From the NCBI RefSeq assembly GCF_000002875.2, contig NC_009277.2, positions 436,501-500,500 of the forward strand: a stretch of DNA of 64,000 nucleotides. The letters run 5' to 3'. The stretch is from Leishmania infantum JPCM5. Lineage: Eukaryota; Euglenozoa; Kinetoplastea; Trypanosomatida; Trypanosomatidae. Below are positions 9,777 through 19,275 of this stretch, in pieces (the first letter of the stretch is position 1; the number at the start of each line of letters is the position of its first letter). The notes under the pieces are model-generated. The model was not told the DNA's origin, did not search any database, and was given only the letters and a program-made list of their open reading frames with translations. A program made the position numbers and the translations under genes.

Positions 9777-10806
9777 GCGCTTCCCCATTCCCCACCTCTG
9801 CTTCCTCTACCTCCGCCGACCCGTGCTTGCGCTAGAGCTGATGTAAAGACACTCATTGCACCCACATGCCCGTTGCTGCTGTGCCGTCTCGCTCCCTTTT
9901 CGCCGCGCGCCCGCCTCTCCACTCATTTTGCTGGACAGCTGCCCTCGTTGGCGATGTCAGACATGCCGCAGAGATCCAAAAGACAGCCCAACACGAGAAG
10001 AGGCAAGGTGAGCGGCTGCGCGTGTGCTTACTTGTGCCAGTCTCTCGGCGAGCGGCGCGTGGGCGGGAGGAAACGTGTGAAGTGGATCACCGACACTGAT
10101 AGACACCACCCTTTCTTAGCAGACGCAGGCCTTGCTGTTTTGATTTTTGCGCATGTTACGCTGATCGGCAGCACGCGAGCACACACGCACACACATGCGC
10201 GTGCGACCATGTGCACGACTGCCTCAGTCGCTTCACATCTTCACCCACCCCTGCGATCGACGTGGCTATGCCTTTCTCCTTCCGACTCCGTTCCGTGCAA
10301 CACCAGCCATGCAGACCGCTGGAGCCGCTTCGCCCTTGGCTGGTAAGCGAAGGGGATGTGGCAAGGAGAGAGGTTGGAGAGCTCGCGCGCCCGCGGGTGG
10401 AGTGGGGTGGGGGAGGGCGTTCGCGCACAGCACGCGCATCGAAAGATGAAACACGTTAAAGTCGCAGAAGCAGCCCATCGCGGTGCTCGCAGCTGCCACG
10501 TGCGCATGTAATGCCACCGTATCTCTCCACCACTCATCTCCCTCCAACCTGTATTTCCTTTGCATGTGCCTCGTCGCCCACGTCGCGTGCGACAACCACC
10601 ACCCTGTCCACGCCCGCCACACCCCATCATCGCTCCAATGACCACCACCGCGCCAACGATTTCGTAACCGGAACTGAACGGGGCTCACGGCGCCACAGTC
10701 GAGCTCATCCACAGCATCCGCGCATTCTGCCTTCTGCGTTACTGACCATTCTCTCGCGCTCCCCTCTCTCTGTGCTCTCCCCTCTGCCGCACTTCGCTAT
10801 CAGACC
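9777..10806 (+). other. Intergenic region
   Basis: About 1 kb with no supported gene. Scattered CACACA repeats (near 10180-10200) and several pyrimidine tracts, the last of which is the clear splice signal for the PDI gene. Confidence 0.6.
10741..10803 (+). promoter_or_regulatory. Candidate trans-splice acceptor of the PDI gene
   Basis: A CT-rich stretch ending in CTATCAG, with the AG at 10802-10803 only three bases before the ATG at 10807. If this AG is used, the mRNA would carry almost nothing between the spliced leader and the start codon. Other AGs upstream cannot be excluded. Confidence 0.45.
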
Positions 10807-11208
10807 ATGTCGCTCGTCCGGAAGACACTCGCCGTCCTGCTGGCGATCGCCCTCCTCGCCGTCTGCGCGAAGGCGGAGGTGGTCGAGCTCAACCCGGCGA
10901 ACTTTCACAACGTTGTGAAGGACCCGTCCAAGAACGTCTTCGTCATGTTCTACGCCCCGTGGTGCGGCCACTGCAACAACATGAAGCCGACGTGGCTGGA
11001 GCTGGCGGACAAGTACCCCATCGTGGGGGACGTCATCATCGCCCGCATCGACGCCAGCGAGTACCGCGGCATCGCGAAGGAGTTCGACATCCATGGCTTC
11101 CCGACACTGAAGTTTTTCTCCAAGAGGGACAAATCAGGTAAAATGGAGTACGAGGGCCCGCGCGAGCTCTCCGCCTTCGTGGCGTACGTGGCGGCCAACA
11201 AGCAGTGA
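10807..11208 (+). CDS. Single-domain protein disulfide isomerase
   Basis: A 133-residue protein with a cleavable signal peptide (residues 1-~23, hydrophobic core LAVLLAIALLAVC) and one thioredoxin fold. The active site is WCGHC at residues 52-56, the classic PDI dithiol, and the cis-proline is in GFPTLKFF (P99). It should catalyse oxidation and isomerisation of disulfides in the secretory pathway. It lacks a C-terminal KDEL-type retention signal, so retention in the ER or release into vesicles is open. Classical PDIs have four domains, while trypanosomatids also carry such one-domain forms. The start follows a pyrimidine tract and AG within three bases. A related protein with a broken active site is encoded at 48459-48902, about 37 kb away. 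Confidence 0.95.
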   Translation: MSLVRKTLAVLLAIALLAVCAKAEVVELNPANFHNVVKDPSKNVFVMFYAPWCGHCNNMKPTWLELADKYPIVGDVIIARIDASEYRGIAKEFDIHGFPTLKFFSKRDKSGKMEYEGPRELSAFVAYVAANKQ

Positions 11209-13329
11209 AGATGCACCGCCGCAACGGTGCACCTTCGCCAGGCGGTAATTTTAGAATGCTGCCGCGACGCAACAGAGTGCCAGAGCAAGACGACCGGACG
11301 GAGGAGGGGCCAGGGGCAGCGTGGGCGGTGAGTCGGTGAGGCGCGGCGACGTGGATCACACGGCGAGGACAGGCAAGACGCCCCCTAGTGGCATCGACAG
11401 CATTGCACGTACAGGCAACGGGCCTACGCACAGTATGCAGGCGGGTCTGCATGTGCGCAGGGGTCTATGCCCCCGACACCCGTCCAGGAGAGACCTTCGC
11501 TGCCTACGCTCTTCCCTATCACGCTCATCCCTGCCATCAACGTGTCGTTCACTCGTCTTCCTCATCCCGCCTGCCCCTCCATGCGTCCTCCTCCGTCCAT
11601 CGCGGGCGCCCCACTCTCTCTGCGCGCCGCCTCTCTGCCTCTTTATTTTTTGTATTTCTTTCTGTATGTTCGGTGGTCTTATCATCGACGCCTCCTACAC
11701 GCGCGTGCACGCGCACACGCCATGGTGACGAGGTGCACGGCTGAATCCTCTGGCGGTGAGAATCGCTGCATGACCGCACCTGCACGCGAGGCACAGAGGG
11801 CTGGATGCCTGCCTCTTTATCTTGCGTAGATGTAAAATTCCAGTCGGGTGTGTGGGCAAGAGATCTACTGCGAGAACGAGAGAGGGGCGGAGGGCAGCCG
11901 TCGCCGTGCCTCCACCTGCCTGTGCGAGCGGTTGCTCGCAAGGTCGTGGCACGAGGTCATCGAATAGCGTTGTCATGCGTCTGTGTCTGCCGCTCTCACC
12001 CTGCGACACGGCCGTCTCCCGTTTTCGTTCTCTTGTCTGGAGTCCATCGCGCGCGCACACGCTCCCTCGAGCCACTATTGAATGCTGCACCCCCTCCCTT
12101 ACACACCTCTTGCCCCCGCCTCCGTACTCCTTCCACCGCCTGCACGACATTCCCCCAGTGAGCGTGCGTGCATGCTCTTTCCTGTCCGCATGTGGCCCTA
12201 CCACGGGCAGACCAACACGAATGCACCTGCAGCCACAGCTCCTCTACCGCTGTGGCACCACGGCTTCATCCTCGTCGTCTAGGACGAGCCCGTCCTGCCG
12301 TCGAATCGGGGCTGTGCGTCGTACGCGCTCCTCTCGCCCTTTCTAGCCCCTTCTTTCGCGTACGTGCTGCACGATCGGCGCTGAACGGACCTGGGCGTGG
12401 ACTGCATGGCCTGATCCACAGCGGGCCGTGTCCAGGGTCCTGCTCGAGGGCAGAAGCAGTGGGCGTCTGTCGTGCGGGTAGCAGGGGGTGGTTGTCGAGG
12501 CGGATGCCGGATGAGCTCAGGGAGGCGCTCGGCCAGCCTCGGGTCAGAGCCCTCAGAACTCTCCCGCACTCTGCCTGCATGTGTTATGCTGCTCCCTCTG
12601 AGTGGCTCCACACCGCGGCACTCCAGAATGTGGCCCGGAGACACTCCACATGGGTGTCCGGAGCACTCGATGATGCAACTTGAGGGTGCTCTTCTCATGT
12701 TTGCGGCACCTGTGCCTCATCGACGCCCGCCTGATTGGATACGAGAGATGCCGCACATGTTTCGCGCACACGCGCTGGGTGGCTCATTGGTATGGGTGCC
12801 TCTCTTTCGAATACTTATCAAATCGGGGGCACGGTTCACGTTGAGCAAGCGCAAACCCCTCAACCATGACCTAGCATCTCTTCGGCTCGGCAACGGCGCC
12901 AGGCTTCCTGGCTTCCCCGGAAAGAGCATGCGTGTGTGTAGGGGGGGAAGGTAGGGGGAGGCGCCTGGACCGCGTGATACCGTTGTGAGTCGGTCGGTAT
13001 TCTCATGGGCGCGCACCTGTCTGCCAGCACGAAGCGGCACACTGCGGACCCTCGCCCGCCAGACGTCCAGCCCTCTGTTGGCACGGCCGCTGCGCCCCCA
13101 ACGCCTTCCTCCTCTCTCTCCTCCCTGCCATCTGATCACCTTCATCATCATCCTCCTTCACTCTTGCCCACACCCGCGTAGAGCGTAGAGCAGTCGCCGC
13201 GCGGATACAAAGACGAGGACCGGAGATAGAATCGCACGTGGAAGGCGGCAGCCACAGGCTGACATACGCATCGAGGTGTACGCGTAGACGACAGTATCCC
13301 ATTGCACCCACGCCCACCCACTGCCCGTG
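11209..13329 (+). other. Long intergenic region with an anomalous central segment
   Basis: About 2.1 kb without a clear gene. The flanks look like normal untranslated DNA (pyrimidine tracts, ACGCGCA repeats). The middle, about 12280-12950, lacks those tracts and stays open in long frames on both strands; it is annotated separately. Confidence 0.6.
12280..12955. repeat. Possible degenerate retroposon-derived (SIDER-like) or fossil coding segment
   Basis: The composition differs from the neighbouring intergenic DNA: few homopolymer tracts, a long frame of 160 codons on the + strand (12472-12954), and open frames on the - strand over the same bases. The string CCAGGGTCC near 12430 resembles the core shared by the 5' ends of the SIDER2-like copies at 19276 and 24761. 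I cannot recognise a protein in it. It could be a diverged SIDER1-type element, a dead gene, or ordinary 3' UTR. Confidence 0.25.
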
Positions 13330-14364
13330 ATGTGGACGGCTGTCGTAGCATCGGGCGGGGGCAGCAAGGGGAATCCGCCCACAGCGTTGTCGGCGGCGGT
13401 GTGTGATGGAAAGCCGATGACCACGGCCGGACCGCAGGCCCCAACGACTAGAGATGGGCTGTGGCAATCTTCGCTGCTGCGCCAGCGCGTCGCCGCCGGG
13501 GCTAGCTTCAAGAACGTGGCGCTGTCCCACGCCGCAGACATTCTGCGCTCCGAATCGGCCCGTGTGGACGCGCAGCTGATCGACGACTTCAGCTCCATTT
13601 TACGCGGCAACGTCGTGTACATTCACAACTTCATCTGCCATGAGAAGGACATGCGGCTCTACAACTCCCTCAAGGAGGAGCTGGTCGCGGCGACAGGCGC
13701 CAAGATGCTCGGCAGCGGAGGCTTGATTGACTGGAGCAAGCATCAAGTCTTCGATAACCCCTCCTACATCAGCCAGACCTTCAACGACATCATCGACATG
13801 CTCGCCGAGTACTTCGACGTTGACGTGTACGCGACGCGGCTGAACTACTACCGGGACGGAACTCAGTGGAAGCCTCAGCACCACGACAGCCACGCCTACG
13901 GCGGCCGCGCGCTTCGCGAGGACTTCACAGTGGGCCTGTCGCTCGGCGCAACGCGCAGCCTTCTCTTTGTGCACGAGGCTTCGCAGCGCGACTTCAATTT
14001 TCCGCAGGTGAACGGTGACTGCTTCGCCTTCACGGGGGAGGTCAACAACCTGTTCACCCACGGCGTGCCCCGCGTGCACACGCCAACAGGTGATCGCTTC
14101 AGCATTATCGCCTGGGGGCGGCGTCGCACGTTGAATGAGCGCAACGGTGGCGTGCCGAGTAGCGCGGTGGCGCAGGTGAAGGGGCACCACATCAACACCA
14201 TGGAAGACGCGGTCGAGGTTGCGAAGCAGCTCGTGGCGGCGCAGCCTGGCGCTGCGGTAGCGAAGAAGGCGATGCCACCGCCGTGCACCTCGGGCGACGC
14301 GAGCAGCAATGGGGTTGCCGCAGCCACACGACCGGCGAAGCGTCACAAACGCCGCCTCCAGTAG
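13330..14364 (+). CDS. AlkB-like 2-oxoglutarate/Fe(II) oxygenase
   Basis: A 344-residue protein with the double-stranded beta-helix fold of AlkB-type dioxygenases. Numbering from the ATG at 13330, the iron ligands are HxD at H184/D186 (segment WKPQHHDSHAY) and the distal histidine H244 (NLFTHGVPRV). The arginine that would hold 2-oxoglutarate is in DRFSIIAWGRR (R256). The nucleotide-recognition lid pattern LNYYRDGTQW precedes the HxD, and VGLSLGATRSLLF matches the AlkB 'SLG..R.F' strand. The family uses O2 and 2-oxoglutarate to hydroxylate methylated nucleic acid bases or proteins; the substrate here is unknown. The first ~60 residues are low complexity. The C-terminus ends in a basic patch (KRHKRRLQ) that could act as a nuclear signal. 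The preceding codon (13327) is GTG, so the ATG at 13330 is the likely start. Confidence 0.85.
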   Translation: MWTAVVASGGGSKGNPPTALSAAVCDGKPMTTAGPQAPTTRDGLWQSSLLRQRVAAGASFKNVALSHAADILRSESARVDAQLIDDFSSILRGNVVYIHNFICHEKDMRLYNSLKEELVAATGAKMLGSGGLIDWSKHQVFDNPSYISQTFNDIIDMLAEYFDVDVYATRLNYYRDGTQWKPQHHDSHAYGGRALREDFTVGLSLGATRSLLFVHEASQRDFNFPQVNGDCFAFTGEVNNLFTHGVPRVHTPTGDRFSIIAWGRRRTLNERNGGVPSSAVAQVKGHHINTMEDAVEVAKQLVAAQPGAAVAKKAMPPPCTSGDASSNGVAAATRPAKRHKRRLQ

Positions 14365-14460
14365 CCATCGTTTGCAGGGCGGATAGTGAAGCGGCTTGCA
14401 AGGTTCTCTGTGCTGCTCTCTGTGCCCCCCCTCCCGCAACGCACGTTGGACGCGCAAGCG

Positions 14461-14495
14461 CACACACACAGACACACACACACACACGCACACGC
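14461..14495 (+). repeat. CA microsatellite
   Basis: Tandem CA units interrupted by single G bases, directly before repeat copy A. Confidence 0.85.
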
Positions 14496-14496
14496 T

Positions 14497-14994
14497 ATGA
14501 CGACGTGGCGGAGACACGCCTCTCCCTGCGCAGCGCCTCAGCGTCCAGCGCCTACGACGTGGGAGGGAGGGGGAGCGCAGAGCGGTGTGGCGCTACGCAT
14601 GTCGGCCATCAGATCCTGGATGGCGTTGCGTCAGAGCCACCCGCGGCCGCGGACACGTTTGTGGCACCCGTATGACAGGCGAAGCGTCCGCGTGCCTCGA
14701 ACCTGTCTCACCCACGCCCCGGCCTTCACAGCGCCCGCTGCTGGTGTGGCGGGGAGCCTGAGGGCCGCCCCTCCCCCCCCCCCCGAGCGGGGATGCGCCA
14801 AGGCGGCGGACCTGCGAGGCGGCGGTGCGGGCAGAGGTTGAGGCAGGGGCCGTGCGCCGATGGCTGCGTCGGCGCATTGCTGTGCCGCGTGTGTCTACGG
14901 CCGGGCGTCGAGTGGCGCGGCGTTGAGCTCGTCGTGTATGGCTGAGAGATGGGCCACACGTTGGAAGCAACACGACAAAAGCACAGCGGCGCGT
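14497..14994 (+). repeat. SIDER2-like retroposon, copy A
   Basis: One of five related copies in the window, all in the sense direction. The 5' half (ATGACGACGTGGCGGAGAC onward) matches copies D and E. The 3' half carries variants shared with copy B (CCCGCTG, CTGAGGGCC) and continues with B through GCACAGCGGCGCGT. The internal poly-C tract has 12 C. It lies about 130 bp downstream of the AlkB-like gene, where it would be part of the 3' UTR; SIDER2 elements are known to promote mRNA decay in Leishmania. Confidence 0.8.
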
Positions 14995-15743
14995 GGAGGG
15001 TGAGCTAAGGGAGGGAACGCCGCCGTAGGAGCGTACTGGTGGGCGGCAGAGCGAAGGAGTCATGTGCGGGCTTCTGCGAGTTACGCACCACCGCCTCCTT
15101 CCAGGGCAAACAACTGCAGCTCGAGAGAGCGACGGAAGGCGGGTGGCCGAGTCCGGCATGGCAGGAGTTGGAGCCGCGTCACAGCAGGAAAGGGAGGTCT
15201 CAAGGTCACGTAATATATCGAAAATCGCCGACGCAGCGGACCGCGTGAAGCAGCGACTGCTTGCCAGCACTTCTCCGCTGCCGCCTTGCGGACTCGGCAG
15301 GTAGCATGGTGAGATGAGGGTGGGGAATGGGTAGCCGCGGGGACGTGTTAGGGGCCCCTTTAGTGGGCGCCCTCGTGGCCACGGCACTTCGCTTTCGAAG
15401 CGCCGTGACGGTCGATGTTGGTCGTGCCATCTTGACAAGGAGAGGGAGGTGCTTCATGGCGCGCAGAGTACGTCCATGGCCCAGCACCGCCTTCCCTGCC
15501 CTCCTAAGGTACTAGTCTGTCCATCCGCCGCACCTCTTCTCCCGCTGCACCAGTCTTACACTCTCTCCATCTCGTCATTCACGGTGCCCCGCGCGTACAC
15601 ACGAAACCCACACATTCGCTTGCCCGTAAAGCTTTCGGTAGACCGTCTCGCGCACGACGTGGCCACGCTGTCATTCCTCGCCTGCGCGCCGTCTCTGCCT
15701 CTCCGTCTTCGACACCGATCCCCTGCCTCCACTGCCCACTGTC

Positions 15744-16589
15744 ATGTGCGATCAGCAGTCGACCGCGAAGGTGGACCTCGAGATGCTCTTCCGCCCTGGG
15801 CGCAAGGGCGAGCTCAACGGCAAGATCCTCGATCGCGTCCGCTTCCTCGCTGCGGAGCTCGGCCTCCCCGAACTTGAGGAGAAGTTCGCACACTTGAAGG
15901 AGAGGGACGGGGCCTGGCGCACCAGCAGCGTTTCCGACAACGTCAACCTATCCGCGCACATCGATCACACGCTACTCAAGGCGGACGCCTCTCACGCGGC
16001 CATTGTGCAGCTGTGCGAGGAGGCAAAGACACATCACTTCAAGGCCATCTGCGTGAACGGCTGCCACGTGGCTCGGTGCGCGCAGCTGTTGGCCGGTTCG
16101 GAGGTGCGGTTGGGGTGCACCTGCGGCTTCCCGCTGGGCCAGATGACGCCTTCCATGAAGGTCGCCGAGGCGGCCGAGGGGATCTCGAGCGGGGCACATG
16201 AGGTGGACATGGTCATCAACGTCGGCGCCCTCAAGAGCAAGTGCTACCTCGACGTCTTCAAGGATATCAAGGGCGTCTGCGATGTGTGCGCGAGCGCAGC
16301 TGTCGTGTCGAAGGTTATTCTCGAAACCTGCCTCCTGTCTGAGGAGGAGATCATGGACGTGTGCATCATGAGTGTTGCGGCCGGCGCGACGTTCGTGAAG
16401 ACCTCCACTGGCTTCAGCACGAAAGGCGCTACCCCAGAGGCAGTCGACATCATGCTAGCCGTTGTCGGCAATGCGGCTTCCGTGAAGGTGAGCGGCGGCG
16501 TGCGGGACCGCGCAACGGCGATGCAGTACGTTCAAGCCGGTGTGAAGCGCATTGGCACGAGCTCTGGTATCGCCATCGTGTCGCCCTAG
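15744..16589 (+). CDS. deoC: Deoxyribose-phosphate aldolase (DERA, class I)
   Basis: A 281-residue protein. It catalyses reversible cleavage of 2-deoxyribose 5-phosphate to glyceraldehyde 3-phosphate and acetaldehyde, feeding deoxynucleoside carbon into glycolysis. The TIM barrel begins at AHIDHTLLKADA (about residue 71). The Schiff-base lysine is K219 in FVKTSTGF, the partner lysine K248 is in VKVSGGVRD, and the catalytic aspartate D155 is in HEVDMVINVG, so all key residues are present. The first ~65 residues are an extension relative to the bacterial E. coli type. The start follows a long CT-rich tract, and the stop is TAG at 16587-16589. I see no obvious C-terminal SKL-type glycosomal signal (it ends IAIVSP), so the cytosol is more likely. 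A decayed reading frame follows downstream. Confidence 0.95.
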   Translation: MCDQQSTAKVDLEMLFRPGRKGELNGKILDRVRFLAAELGLPELEEKFAHLKERDGAWRTSSVSDNVNLSAHIDHTLLKADASHAAIVQLCEEAKTHHFKAICVNGCHVARCAQLLAGSEVRLGCTCGFPLGQMTPSMKVAEAAEGISSGAHEVDMVINVGALKSKCYLDVFKDIKGVCDVCASAAVVSKVILETCLLSEEEIMDVCIMSVAAGATFVKTSTGFSTKGATPEAVDIMLAVVGNAASVKVSGGVRDRATAMQYVQAGVKRIGTSSGIAIVSP

Positions 16590-18341
16590 AGCAACAGGAC
16601 GCCCCCCCTTCCCCGAAAACCACCAGCATGCAGCGCGAGTCGGTCCCGCCCGCCCGCCCACCACCGGCACACGTTGATGCGGCGGTAGGGGGGGGGCTTT
16701 ACCTGCTCCTTGGTGCAGCGGCACGCCATGGCTGCGTCATTTCACGTCTTCGCCAACGCATAGGAAGGCGCGTACTTTCTCAGTCCACCTAACCAACCAA
16801 ACATTTTGTGTGCCGATGGCAATACGGCCGACACCGACGCCGTGAAGCGCACGGGCCACCGCATCGACAGCGCCGAGGACCCTCTACACACGACGAGCGT
16901 TGCCTGCTTCCGTCTCGTGGTGCCGCACTGCCGCAGATGACTGAGGCTTCAGTCAACGTCGTCTGCCGCGGCGGGCATGCGCGACGTCGTCCTTGTCCCC
17001 ACGGCAAACCGTCACGGAGGGCGGTTAGGGCGAAACCGACGCGGGGAAGCTGCCGCATCGGCCACCGTGCTCGCGAAGTTCGCCGGCCTCCACTGCGCCC
17101 CTGCCGAGGACGGCTTGGTCTTATTTGAGGACCTCTAGGAAGCACTGGAACGTCCCGCAACTGCGGGACAGTCGAAAAGCAACACGAGTGCATCATCTTC
17201 ACCTGCACTATCCAATTCTTCCCGCGCTGCGGCGGATTAGTGGTGGCGTGCGCGAAGGCTCTTTAGCAGCAGTCTCGGCGCCTGCAGAGGCGGCCGTAGC
17301 GCTCCGACAGGGCATGGCCAAGAGCGCCCATCGTGATCCGTCATGCCGCATTGCCGAGTACCAGGCAGACCAGGACCCCGATCTGCAGGCGCTGGAGGTC
17401 ACCCTTGCGGAGATGCAGCAGCAGGTGCGGGTGATGCCGGCCAGTCGTCAACCTTGAATACCCGGACTCACGATGCGCCACGCGACTGAGGAAGCAGCAC
17501 CCCTCCCCCCGCTGCCACACTGCCGCACCCCACGGCGCACGCCAGCAACGGCGTTAGTGTACGTGGCAGCTTTGGTGGACAGCTAGAGGCCGATGGCCGT
17601 GCCGCTGCTGCGGCTGGTGCTGCAGCCCCGACACCCGCGCACGGCGACAGCGCCATGCAGACAGGCGTGTCGTTAAACTGGATGCAGGCTTCGCTTCGGA
17701 AGGCCCGCGAAGTGCCGCGATAGCCGGCGTGTCGGGAGGGGGAGGCGGGACTCGCTCGAGCCGATGGTGAGAAAAATTAAGCGGCCTTGCACTTGTCTCA
17801 CAGACTGGCGAGCCCCCACCTTTGCCTAGGCGCCCTGCACCATTGCGCCCGCGCGAGGGGGGCGGGGAGGAGGCACGGAGGGCCAGCGACACGTATAGAC
17901 GCACCGCTGCATTACCCGTTCTGTCGAAGTTTTATGTTTCCGTCCCTCTCATCGGGCACGCGTCTCGCATCATCAAGAGGAAAAACTCAAGCGCCCTTCT
18001 CCCTGAAAACCTCAAGTCCGTCTGCCAATCGCCGTGCTCCCTGGGACCATGTGCGCACAACGCAGACGCCCTCGGGACGACCCTCGTCGAGCTTGCTCCC
18101 TCGCCGATGCTTCACTGTTCTATGTTCTCGCTCCCCAGTGGCCCTGTATTTCCTTCGCTGTTACTCTTCATTTCGAGCGCGCGAAACGGTCTGCCGCGCG
18201 CTGCACTACTCTGACTCCATCATCGTCTCCAAAAACCACGCCGACCAACACAGACGTACGCGCGTGCAGTCGCGCGCTTGGAGGACATCGCCTGCGGCGG
18301 ACGAGAGGCGAGGGTGAGCGACGGCCATTCTATCGTGCACA
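16590..18341 (+). other. Intergenic region with a pseudogene
   Basis: About 1.75 kb. Bases 16590-16809 are 3' UTR-like with C and G runs (near 16610 and 16690). A decayed gene occupies about 16810-17723, and CT-rich DNA typical of a splice region covers 17900-18340. Confidence 0.6.
16810..17723 (+). pseudogene. Decayed protein-coding gene, family not recognised
   Basis: The composition is coding-like, but no single frame is intact. The frame starting at 16815 reads through DGNTADTDAVKRTGHRID and later MRDVVLVPTANRHGG and TVLAKFAGLHCAPAEDG, but is broken by in-frame stops at 16938 (TGA), 17136 (TAG) and 17238 (TAG). From about 17230 the coding-like frame shifts by one (EAAVALRQGMAKSAHR, LEVTLAEMQQQVRV) and stops at 17455. 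Another shift gives NGVSVRGSFGGQLEADG and QTGVSLNWMQASLRKAREV up to the TAG at 17721. At least three stops and two frameshifts therefore separate pieces that look like one former gene of about 300 codons. I could not identify the ancestor. It might instead be unusual 3' UTR of the aldolase gene. Confidence 0.6.
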
Positions 18342-19016
18342 ATGGGAAACTCGTGTTGTCGTGACGAGCACCAGACGGCCGGGAAGTCCGCCGTAGTGGT
18401 GCAGGAAAGCCTTGCATTTTTCGATGCGCTGCCACCTGATGCGCAGGAGGCGACGGTGGACCACGTCTACGACGGTGACACGCTCACCATTCGCGAGCAC
18501 AACCGCATGCGGGTACGGCTGCTCGGAATCGATGCACCGGAGCTGAAGGAGCGCGAGCCCTACGCGAAGGAGGCGGCCGACTACGTGAAGAGGTTATGCC
18601 CGGAAAATTCGAAGGTGTGGCTGAAGACGCCGCACGGCGGCGAGAAGGACCGGTACAACCGCATGCTCTCCCTCGTCTTCGTGTCGAGCCCGTCTGGCGG
18701 CCCCGGCTTTGTGTGCGTGAACATCGCCATCGTTGAGCAAGGCCTTGGCACCTTCTACTCCCCTGCCGGCTCCCAGGTCGACTTCCGGGGCCAGCTGCTC
18801 AAGGCACAGCAGAGCGCTATGCAGCGTAAGGTGAACATGTGGAAGAAGCAGAACCTTCGCAAGAAGGTGTTCTGCACGCCGAAGGGCATCGCCTTCCACA
18901 CGTCGGACTGCCTCACTATCCAGCAGACAAGCCCGAGGAACTTGCAAACGCTGTCGGCCGCGCAGGCGCTGTCGAGGGGGTACAGCCCGTGTCGCGTGTG
19001 CAAACCGCAGCGGTAA
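18342..19016 (+). CDS. Staphylococcal-nuclease-fold protein with N-terminal acylation motif
   Basis: A 224-residue protein. Residues ~36-168 are a thermonuclease (SNase/TNase) domain. The catalytic set is intact: D44/D46/T47 in YDGDT, R59 in VRLLGIDAPE, D64, E67, and R107 in DRYNRML. It should be a Ca2+-dependent nuclease of single-stranded DNA or RNA. The N-terminus MGNSCC has a myristoylatable Gly2 and cysteines 5 and 6 for palmitoylation, the pattern that sends trypanosomatid proteins to the plasma or flagellar membrane. The C-terminal 50 residues hold CTPKGIAFHTSDC and GYSPCRVCKP, with H186, C190, C217 and C220 as a possible zinc site, like the small Cys/His modules that follow nuclease domains in bacteria. 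No signal peptide or TM helix is visible, so the enzyme would face the cytosol. SIDER2-like copy B lies 260 bp downstream. Confidence 0.93.
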   Translation: MGNSCCRDEHQTAGKSAVVVQESLAFFDALPPDAQEATVDHVYDGDTLTIREHNRMRVRLLGIDAPELKEREPYAKEAADYVKRLCPENSKVWLKTPHGGEKDRYNRMLSLVFVSSPSGGPGFVCVNIAIVEQGLGTFYSPAGSQVDFRGQLLKAQQSAMQRKVNMWKKQNLRKKVFCTPKGIAFHTSDCLTIQQTSPRNLQTLSAAQALSRGYSPCRVCKPQR

Positions 19017-19122
19017 CGTACCGTAAAAGGTACGAGCTGTGCGCTGCTGCCCCGTGTGCGCGCGTGCGGACGCGAATCGAGGGACTCTGAAGCAGATGGA
19101 TGATTTCCTTGCTGCCAGGTGA

Positions 19123-19143
19123 GTGTGTGTGTGTGTGTGTGTG
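19123..19143 (+). repeat. GT microsatellite
   Basis: About ten GT units in the 3' flank of the nuclease gene. Confidence 0.85.
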
Positions 19144-19275
19144 GATGGGGCGAGATTGGGTGGTCGATATGGCGGATGGAGGAGGGCCGTCCCCCTTGTC
19201 GCTGCCTACGCGCTTGTCCCGCTTCGTCTCTTATCTGTGAAACCGCGTGCGCACTTGTTTCGTTGCTTCTTCACT

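Larger units (their letters stand above)
14365..15743 (+). other. Intergenic region containing SIDER2-like copy A
   Basis: About 1.4 kb. A CA microsatellite at 14461-14495 abuts repeat copy A (14497-14994). The remaining 750 bp hold no supported gene; CT-rich stretches near 15677-15740 lead into the aldolase gene. Confidence 0.7.
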
